This document shows, in pieces, positions 1 through 5,001 of a DNA stretch of 6,027 bases (the stretch's first letter is position 1; each line of letters starts with the position of its first letter). A program made the translations under genes and the position numbers. The stretch comes from an uncultured Ruminococcus sp. (GTDB lineage: Bacteria; Bacillota; Clostridia; Oscillospirales; Ruminococcaceae): NCBI GenBank assembly GCA_947177715.1, contig CAMWVM010000106.1, positions 1 through 6,027 of the forward strand, read 5' to 3'. The notes beneath the pieces are model-generated. The model made no database searches and had not been told where the DNA came from. It worked only from the letters and a program-made list of their open reading frames with translations.

Positions 1-57
1 GAAGAATCAACTGCCGAAGTTAATGAAGATCAATCATCAGATGCTATGGTACCATGA
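1..57 (+). CDS. C-terminal tail of an upstream gene (partial; probably PASTA Ser/Thr kinase PrkC)
   Basis: Frame 1 is open from the window edge to a TGA at 55-57 and reads EESTAEVNEDQSSDAMVP, an acidic, Ser-rich, low-complexity tail. The TGA overlaps the ATG at 54-56 as ATGA, the usual sign of translational coupling inside an operon. The 18 residues contain no domain, so the identity cannot be read from sequence. In many Firmicutes the gene directly before rsgA is the PASTA-domain kinase prkC/stk1, which is why that name is suggested. It is an inference from gene order only. Confidence 0.5.
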   Translation, partial: EESTAEVNEDQSSDAMVP

Positions 58-938
58 GCATTATGAACGGAATTATTATAAAAGCAATCGGGGGCATCTA
101 CACAGTAGAAGCTCCCGAAGGTGTATATGAATGTAAAGCAAGAGGAATTTTCAGAAAAAATGGAGTGTCACCTCTGTGTGGAGATAAGGTTGAATTCTCT
201 TTTAATGAAAATACCCCTGTTATTGAGAAAATATTAGATAGAAAATCAGTCATAATAAGACCTCCCCTGGCTAATCTTGATGTATTGGTTTTCGTTGTTT
301 CCACATGTGAGCCGCAGCCTAATCTTTTGCTTCTTGATAAGTTTATTGCTGTAGCTGAGCATAAAAATATTGAACCTATAGTAGTGTTTACTAAGATAGA
401 TAAAGAAGATTTTAAACCATTTTCAACAATATATGAAAAGTGCGGCATAAAAGTTTTTCAGGTTGATAATATTTCAGGAATTGGTGCTGAAGAAGTCAAA
501 AAAGCATTATTAAATAAAATTTCAGCATTTACAGGGAATACAGGAGTAGGGAAGTCATCTCTGTTAAATAATATATTTCCTGAATTGAACTTAGCAACCA
601 ATGAAATCAGTCAGAAACTCGGAAGAGGAAAGCATACTACTCGCCATGTTCAGCTTTATAAGCTGCAAGATGGCGGTTACATTGCCGATACACCGGGATT
701 CTCATCATTTGATACTAATAGATATGATATAATTTTGAAAGACGAGCTTGCTGAATGTTTTGTTGAGTTCAGACCGTTTTTTGGAAAATGCAAATTTCAG
801 GATTGCAGTCACACTAAGGAAAATGGGTGTGCCGTTATTAAAGCAGTTTGCAATGGAGATATACCTAAAACACGTCATGATAATTATATCGCTATGTATG
901 AAGATGCAAAACATCTTAAAGAATGGGAGCATAGATAA
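54..938 (+). CDS. rsgA: Small ribosomal subunit biogenesis GTPase RsgA (circularly permuted GTPase)
   Basis: RsgA (YjeQ/CpgA) is a cytoplasmic GTPase that binds the 30S subunit and helps its late maturation. The 294-residue length is normal. An N-terminal OB-fold region (about 5-70) precedes a circularly permuted G domain: G4 TKID (113-116) comes before G1 GNTGVGKS (161-168), then the G2 region GRGKHTTRH (190-198) and G3 DTPGF (212-216). The C-terminal zinc site is complete as C246-x4-C251-x-H253-x5-C259. The G4-before-G1 order is diagnostic. Two starts are possible. ATG 54 overlaps the upstream stop. ATG 63 (Met4) gives MNGIIIKAIGG, which fits the usual family N-terminus better. Neither has a good Shine-Dalgarno sequence, so coupled re-initiation is likely. 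The stop TAA (936-938) overlaps the thiN start by one base. Confidence 0.96.
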   Translation: MSIMNGIIIKAIGGIYTVEAPEGVYECKARGIFRKNGVSPLCGDKVEFSFNENTPVIEKILDRKSVIIRPPLANLDVLVFVVSTCEPQPNLLLLDKFIAVAEHKNIEPIVVFTKIDKEDFKPFSTIYEKCGIKVFQVDNISGIGAEEVKKALLNKISAFTGNTGVGKSSLLNNIFPELNLATNEISQKLGRGKHTTRHVQLYKLQDGGYIADTPGFSSFDTNRYDIILKDELAECFVEFRPFFGKCKFQDCSHTKENGCAVIKAVCNGDIPKTRHDNYIAMYEDAKHLKEWEHR

Positions 939-1591
939 TGAGAAAATGTGTAATTTTCACCGGCGGTGAAATAGATAAAGATTTTTCATTTATAGACATC
1001 AATGAAGTAAAAAAATCTTTTGTTATCTGTGCTGACAGCGGTTATATTTATGCAAAAAAAGCAGGTATTGAACCTGATATCATTATAGGTGATTATGATT
1101 CTCTCGGATTTATCCCTGAGAATATTAATGAAAAATTTATTTTTCCAAAAGAAAAAGATGATACAGATTTAATGCTGGCTGTCAAGAAGGCATTAAACAG
1201 AGGTTATAAGCAAATTGATATATATGGAGCTTTTGGCGGTCGTTTTGACCACATGTTCAGTAATGTTCAGGCACTTTCTTTTATAGCTGAGAACAGGGCT
1301 GTGGGAAATTTGATTTCTGAATGTGAACGAGTTACTTTGCTTAATCCCGGGGATTATGAATTTAAGTATAAAGACAATTATTCTTTGTCATTGTTTTCAT
1401 ATACTGATGATGTAAATGGTTTAACGTTAAAAGGAACAAAATATATTACCGATAATATCACTTTATCTAACCATTTTCCTTTAGGAGTTTCAAATATCAT
1501 AATTCAAGAAAATGCAAGTATTTCTTTTAAATCCGGTAAATTATTAGTTGTACAGTCTAAAATGATTAACAATATTTCCGAAAATGCATAA
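938..1591 (+). CDS. thiN: Thiamine pyrophosphokinase
   Basis: This cytoplasmic enzyme transfers pyrophosphate from ATP to thiamine, giving thiamine pyrophosphate directly, and serves thiamine salvage. At 217 residues it has the usual family length. Visible family motifs are ADSG (32-35), GDYDS (51-55), KDDTD (73-77) and GAFGGRFDH (97-105). The last two hold the acidic residues that bind Mg and nucleotide. The C-terminal beta domain, which contributes to the thiamine site, contains NHFPLGVSNI (178-187) and ends near GKLLVVQSK (200-208). The start is fixed by the TAATG overlap with rsgA and by GGGAG at 925-929, 8 nt upstream inside rsgA. In Bacillus subtilis the order is cpgA-rpe-thiN-spoVM. 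Here rpe is missing and rsgA joins thiN directly. No TPP riboswitch is seen upstream, so expression should follow the operon. Confidence 0.95.
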   Translation: MRKCVIFTGGEIDKDFSFIDINEVKKSFVICADSGYIYAKKAGIEPDIIIGDYDSLGFIPENINEKFIFPKEKDDTDLMLAVKKALNRGYKQIDIYGAFGGRFDHMFSNVQALSFIAENRAVGNLISECERVTLLNPGDYEFKYKDNYSLSLFSYTDDVNGLTLKGTKYITDNITLSNHFPLGVSNIIIQENASISFKSGKLLVVQSKMINNISENA

Positions 1592-1610
1592 TATGTAGTA
1601 TTACATTTTT

Positions 1611-1615
1611 GGAGG
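1611..1615 (+). promoter_or_regulatory. Ribosome-binding site of the spoVM-like gene
   Basis: A perfect GGAGG lies 8 nt before the ATG at 1624. It is the strongest Shine-Dalgarno sequence in the window and decides that the short reading frame behind it is translated. Confidence 0.85.
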
Positions 1616-1623
1616 TTTTACTT

Positions 1624-1713
1624 ATGAAAGTTGTAGTAGTAAAAAGTCCTAAAGTACTGTCAGGTATTTTACGAATGATTTTTAAAATAAAAAAAGATGA
1701 CTGCGGATGCTGA
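1624..1713 (+). CDS. spoVM: Stage V sporulation protein SpoVM (29-residue amphipathic membrane peptide)
   Basis: The frame encodes 29 residues starting MKVVVVKSPKVLSGILR and ending KIKKDDCGC before TGA 1711-1713. From memory, B. subtilis SpoVM is 26 residues and starts MKFYTIKLPKFLGGIVR. Aligned without gaps, M1, K2, K7, P9, K10, L12, G14, I15 and R17 are identical. P9 is the residue reported as important for membrane-curvature recognition. SpoVM forms an amphipathic helix on the outer forespore membrane and anchors the coat ATPase SpoIVA, so it is needed for cortex and coat assembly. Support comes from the GGAGG site, the position directly after thiN as in B. subtilis, and the terminator 8 nt after the stop. 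The C-terminal tail DDCGC runs three residues past the B. subtilis length and adds two cysteines. The sequence is too short for most gene finders. Confidence 0.9.
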   Translation: MKVVVVKSPKVLSGILRMIFKIKKDDCGC

Positions 1714-1721
1714 TTTTTTAG

Positions 1722-1750
1722 GCTCTCACAATTTGTGAGAGCTATTTTTT
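1722..1750 (+). terminator. Rho-independent terminator after spoVM
   Basis: GCTCTCACA (1722-1730) pairs perfectly with TGTGAGAGC (1734-1742) across a 3-nt loop. A TA step and six T residues (1745-1750) follow. The T-run is only on the right, so it ends + strand transcription from the rsgA-thiN-spoVM unit and separates it from the protease gene. Confidence 0.92.
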
Positions 1751-1802
1751 ATATAAATATGAATAATAAATAAGTACAAGCATAAAATTTAATGGTGATA
1801 TT

Positions 1803-2372
1803 ATGATTTCATTTGATATATTTCAAACCAAAATTAAAATTCATTTCAGTTTTTTTGCAGTTATTGCACTTATTTCTTTGTGGCAAAATACAATAGCATA
1901 TGATTTAATAATGGCACTGATATGCTGTATGCTGCATGAAGCAGGTCATCTTTTATGTATGTATTTGTTTTCACAATCTCCAAATGAAATAGTCCTATAC
2001 GGAGGTGGAATAAAAATAAAAAACAGCAATGAGAAACTTCTGTCTGCTGGTGCGGAAACAATAATTCTGTTTGCAGGATGTGCCGTTAATATCCTTCTCT
2101 GTTGTATATCTGTTTTAATATTTAAAAAGTTTACTTATTTTGCGTCAGCAAATTTGTTTTTTGGATTGTTTAACCTAATGCCGGTGAAATACTTTGACGG
2201 TGGAAGAATTATATCAAATGTTTTAAATGATTCGCCTGCCTGCAAATTAATCAGAATTCTTTTTATTATAGCTTTCGCCATAATAATAATTGTTATGATT
2301 ATAAATGGTTTGTTTAGTATATCACTAATATTGACTTTTGTTTATATTTTGATTTCAGAATTTTTTACATAA
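1803..2372 (+). CDS. SpoIVFB-like site-2 protease (M50 family intramembrane zinc metallopeptidase)
   Basis: M50 proteases cut substrates within or near the membrane. SpoIVFB is the member that activates pro-sigma-K in the mother cell of sporulating bacilli. The 189 residues are mostly hydrophobic, with about five or six membrane segments (roughly 14-33, 35-56, 85-107, 111-127, 150-169, 170-187). The zinc motif HEAGH is at 45-49 and the third-ligand motif NLMPVKYFDGG at 124-134 (D132). The N-terminus KIKIHFSFF and the GGGIKI segment (67-72) resemble SpoIVFB. The protein ends shortly after the membrane core, so the C-terminal CBS domain of B. subtilis SpoIVFB (about 288 residues) is absent. GGTGAT (1794-1799) sets the start. 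No spoIVFA-like inhibitor gene is adjacent. The M50 assignment is firm. A role in sigma-K processing is an inference from similarity and from spoVM next door; another M50 substrate is possible. Confidence 0.85.
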   Translation: MISFDIFQTKIKIHFSFFAVIALISLWQNTIAYDLIMALICCMLHEAGHLLCMYLFSQSPNEIVLYGGGIKIKNSNEKLLSAGAETIILFAGCAVNILLCCISVLIFKKFTYFASANLFFGLFNLMPVKYFDGGRIISNVLNDSPACKLIRILFIIAFAIIIIVMIINGLFSISLILTFVYILISEFFT

Positions 2373-2398
2373 AAACAGACAGGCTTGAAACCTGTCTG
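2371..2398 (-). terminator. Intrinsic terminator of the GH26 gene, between convergent genes
   Basis: CAGACAGG (2376-2383) and CCTGTCTG (2391-2398) form a perfect 8-bp GC-rich stem with a 7-nt loop. The AAAAA at 2371-2375 is read as TTTTT just after the stem on the - strand, making a good terminator for the mannanase gene that stops at 2417. On the + strand the stem is followed by CAGAATTGATTT, a poor T-tract, so termination of the protease transcript here is probably weaker. Confidence 0.85.
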
Positions 2399-2416
2399 CA
2401 GAATTGATTTAGTTTG

Positions 2417-4822
2417 TTATCTTATAAGTGCTTCAGCAGCTACTGAATATTTGTAAAGAGCCTTTACAAGGTTCTGGTTATCTACTGTTGCATCTGTTCT
2501 CAATGTTGAGTAAATGTATGAGTATGCACCATATCTTGTTGTATCAGTTATCTGTTTTGTTTCTTCACAGAAGCAAATATCATACATTGTGGATAGTTTA
2601 TCTGCTGAAATATCAGAAATCTCTCCATAGTATGACTGTTTTTCTGTTGAATATTTCACCTTTACTCTTTCTGTTACTCCATTTGCTGTGTACTGCATAT
2701 AAAGATTGTTTACATCAACATCTGACATACCTGTTATATAGCTTCTTATTCCTGTACCTGAGTCAAGGTATAATGATGTTCCAGAGATGCTTCCTTTTTT
2801 AGTGCCGTTATATGCTATTGTTGATGATGAATAATTCCGTACTGTCCTATAAGTTACATCGCTTAAATCTTCCAGTGTTATCGTTGGAAGGCTATCTGTT
2901 GTATTAAACATCTTCTGTGAATAATATCCATATGTTTGCATTGCTTTCGCAAATGCTTTTTCCGCTGTATTTCCTATACTGCCCATTGATGCGGCAAATG
3001 AGTTTAGCTTTACCGTTAATGAGGAAGTTGCTGCTACCTGCGTTCCGCTTGCTGTGCTTACAATAAGTTTTGCACTATATCTCTTAGACATGTCACAAGA
3101 CTTTATAGGAAGAGTAAATACATATGTTTTTTGACCGTTTATTGTTTTGGTATTATTTTTGTCAAGTGCAACTCTTATCGTGTCTACATCGCTTCCGCTA
3201 AATACTGCTTCCACTTTATAATTGTTGTTTATATATCCGTCAGGTACTGTAAAGTATGTATTTGCTCCTACTATTCCTGTTAATGTTAGGTTAGTTGAAA
3301 TGTGTTCAGGTGTTCCTGTTACAGGAATATCAATAGGGTAATTTTTTAAATCCGGTAACTCATCGAGTGTGATAACGTTCTCATGCTGAAATACTTTCTT
3401 CCACATATCAAGTTCAGTGTATTGCGTAGATATGGAACTTCCGCTTACTGCAAAGTTTCCGCCCCATGTGCAGAACCAGCTCCATACTGTGCCTGCATCT
3501 AATGCCTGATCAATATCAAAAAGACAACCATTTTCTGTAAGTGCAACGACTTTGTTTTCATCAGAATAATTTGATACTTCTAAAAACTTAGTGGATTGAG
3601 GAGCGTATTGATGTGTTCCGGGATAAATGTCTTCACCCACTATGTCGCAATAATTGTCACCTGGATACCATGAAGCGCTTTGACCGTTCCATACCCAAAT
3701 AAGATTATTAAGACCATGATAATTGGTTAAACGATCATATAATAGTTTCCACAAATCTAAGTATGCGTCAGCACCTTTTGCACCCCACCAGAACCATCCG
3801 CCGCTTGCTTCATGAAGCGGTCTGAATAGCACTGGAACATCTGCTGATTGAAGTCTTTTAAGTTGAACTGCAATCGCATCAATATCAGATATCAATGTAT
3901 TATAGCCGTTGATGTCTTGACCATTCATGACTTTTTCAATATCAAAATCTGTGTTACTGGTATAAAATCCTCCCCACCATCTTGGGTTTCCATTATCATC
4001 TGTACCTGATTTCAAATAACTGTCAGGAGCATTCCAGTGCCAGTGAATTTCTACTATTCCTCCCGCATTTGAAAATTCAATAGCTCTTTCAACTGTATAG
4101 CTCTTATCGCCTCTTGCAACACGGCAGGGGGTGTATCTCATTAAATCCATTCCCAGCATTGCAGGAGTTTTGCCAGTTGCATTTTTTATTGCTTTAAATT
4201 CGCTTCCGTTAATTCCATCATCACAATTTTGTCCTGAAATAACGTTTTTTCCGTAGTTGTCGCAAATAAAGCTCATCAAACGTTTTGCAGAATCTGTTGC
4301 GTTAGGATTTATTAGTTCTTTTGAAACTTCATATTTAGAAGCGGTATTAATATCATTTCTTACAACTTTAATATAATCAAGATAGATATATCCCCAGCTT
4401 TTAGTTATGGCAATGCTGTTTTCACCTTCGTGCAAATATACCTGACTTACTGTATATTCAGAATAAACATTATTTATTGACGTAAAAGTACCTACTTTTG
4501 AATTATTAACTTCTAAGTTATTAATTTTATCTGATCCTATGCCTTTGCTGTTTACAATGATATCATAATAATTTGATTCATCTAACGTTACGGAAAAAGT
4601 TACTTTGCTGTTTGAATTGTTAAATTGTCCTACAACTTTTCCGCCGGAAGCATCAGAATCGTTTCTTACACTAACACCGCTGCCTGAAAGGACAGCATTT
4701 TCTGCTTCATATATATCAGAATTGGAGTTTGCAGAGAAAACACTTTGTGGAAAAACAGTAAAAAGCATACTCAGCATTAATAGAATTGAAATAAATTGCT
4801 TGTGCTTGAAAATCTTCATCAT
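2417..4822 (-). CDS. Secreted GH26 endo-beta-1,4-mannanase with N-terminal CBM35-like module and C-terminal accessory module
   Basis: This extracellular enzyme is predicted to cut beta-1,4-mannan, glucomannan or galactomannan backbones. The 801 residues run as follows. A signal peptide (1-30) has a basic N-terminus, a hydrophobic core and a probable cut after VFS; there is no lipobox. A CBM35-like beta module (about 36-154) starts YEAENAVLSGSG and ends IYLDYIKVV. The GH26 barrel (about 175-480) holds GGIVEIHWHWNAPD (254-267), the acid/base E338 in RPLHEASGGWFWWG, and the nucleophile E430 in ALTENG. The C-terminal part (about 505-801) has no dockerin, SLH or LPXTG motif. It contains two similar helical segments, AKAMQTYGYYSQKMF (625-639) and VKALYKYSVAAEALI (786-800), around a beta-rich region. 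AAAGGA lies 9 nt before the first of two adjacent ATGs. The gene is transcribed alone, with its own promoter and terminator. A few GH26 enzymes act on other beta-glycans, so the substrate is inferred. Confidence 0.93.
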   Translation of the reverse strand: MMKIFKHKQFISILLMLSMLFTVFPQSVFSANSNSDIYEAENAVLSGSGVSVRNDSDASGGKVVGQFNNSNSKVTFSVTLDESNYYDIIVNSKGIGSDKINNLEVNNSKVGTFTSINNVYSEYTVSQVYLHEGENSIAITKSWGYIYLDYIKVVRNDINTASKYEVSKELINPNATDSAKRLMSFICDNYGKNVISGQNCDDGINGSEFKAIKNATGKTPAMLGMDLMRYTPCRVARGDKSYTVERAIEFSNAGGIVEIHWHWNAPDSYLKSGTDDNGNPRWWGGFYTSNTDFDIEKVMNGQDINGYNTLISDIDAIAVQLKRLQSADVPVLFRPLHEASGGWFWWGAKGADAYLDLWKLLYDRLTNYHGLNNLIWVWNGQSASWYPGDNYCDIVGEDIYPGTHQYAPQSTKFLEVSNYSDENKVVALTENGCLFDIDQALDAGTVWSWFCTWGGNFAVSGSSISTQYTELDMWKKVFQHENVITLDELPDLKNYPIDIPVTGTPEHISTNLTLTGIVGANTYFTVPDGYINNNYKVEAVFSGSDVDTIRVALDKNNTKTINGQKTYVFTLPIKSCDMSKRYSAKLIVSTASGTQVAATSSLTVKLNSFAASMGSIGNTAEKAFAKAMQTYGYYSQKMFNTTDSLPTITLEDLSDVTYRTVRNYSSSTIAYNGTKKGSISGTSLYLDSGTGIRSYITGMSDVDVNNLYMQYTANGVTERVKVKYSTEKQSYYGEISDISADKLSTMYDICFCEETKQITDTTRYGAYSYIYSTLRTDATVDNQNLVKALYKYSVAAEALIR

Positions 4823-4872
4823 ATAATCTCATCCTTTCAAATCAAAATCTATAAAGTAGAGGATTTTAGTTT

Positions 4873-4901
4873 AGTATATCATAAAGAAAAAAGAATGTAA
4901 A
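4873..4901 (-). promoter_or_regulatory. Sigma-A promoter of the GH26 mannanase gene
   Basis: On the - strand, TTTACA (4901-4896) and TATACT (4878-4873) are 17 bp apart, each one base from consensus, with an extended TGA before the -10. Transcription should start near 4866, leaving a leader of about 44 nt with AAAGGA before ATG 4822. The left arm of the inverted repeat overlaps the -35 box. No catabolite-responsive (cre) site is visible around it. Confidence 0.8.
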
Positions 4902-4943
4902 TTGACTAATTATATAAATTATTGATTTAAATATAGTCAATTT
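4899..4943. repeat. Perfect 10-bp inverted repeat between two divergent promoters (candidate operator)
   Basis: AAATTGACTA (4899-4908) is the exact reverse complement of TAGTCAATTT (4934-4943), with a 25-bp AT-rich spacer. Each arm runs into the -35 box of the promoter on its side: 3 bases on the left and 2 on the right. There is no coding use, no T-run and a long spacer, so it is not a terminator. A regulator-binding site for both genes is a reasonable inference. The regulator is unknown. Confidence 0.6.
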
Positions 4944-4970
4944 GACATTGGATAATTAATATGATATGCT
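4942..4970 (+). promoter_or_regulatory. Sigma-A promoter of the rRNA methyltransferase gene
   Basis: A consensus TTGACA (4942-4947) is followed after 17 bp by TATGCT (4965-4970), with an extended TGA just before the -10. The start of transcription should be near 4977, giving a leader of about 25 nt that contains GGAAGTGA (4988-4995) before ATG 5002. Confidence 0.8.
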
Positions 4971-5001
4971 TTAAATATTAGTTTAATGGAAGTGAAATGC
5001 G

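Noticed and set aside
98..448. Open reading frame of 116 codons on the - strand inside rsgA.
   Set aside because: It is fully antisense to a gene with complete GTPase motifs, has no recognisable domain and no clear ribosome-binding site.
1570..1594. Possible sigma-E promoter for spoVM in the 3' end of thiN: CAATATT (1570-1576) and CATAATAT (1587-1594).
   Set aside because: The gap is only 10 bp against the usual 13-15, and the -10 has two mismatches. Read-through from thiN is a simpler source of transcription, though a sporulation promoter somewhere here would be expected.
1761..1788. Possible sigma-E promoter before the M50 protease: GAATAAT (1761-1767), 13 bp, CATAAAAT (1781-1788).
   Set aside because: The match is good on paper, but the start of transcription would fall near 1795, inside the Shine-Dalgarno sequence (1794-1799), leaving no usable leader. 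The region is so AT-rich that such matches arise by chance.
2428..2802. Open reading frame of 124 codons on the + strand inside the mannanase gene.
   Set aside because: It is antisense to the continuous 801-residue enzyme. Its Leu/His/Ser-rich sequence is typical of a shadow frame.
4844..4866. Hairpin in the mannanase leader from AAAATC (4844-4849) and GATTTT (4861-4866).
   Set aside because: It is a six-pair AU-rich stem with an 11-nt loop, which is unstable, and no riboswitch-like conserved core is present.
4902..4940. A second leftward promoter, TTGACT (4940-4935 on the - strand) with TATATA or TATAAT further on.
   Set aside because: The spacing is 18 to 20 bp with weaker boxes, while TTTACA-N17-TATACT lies closer to the gene and is clearly better. 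The TTGACT is part of the inverted-repeat arm.
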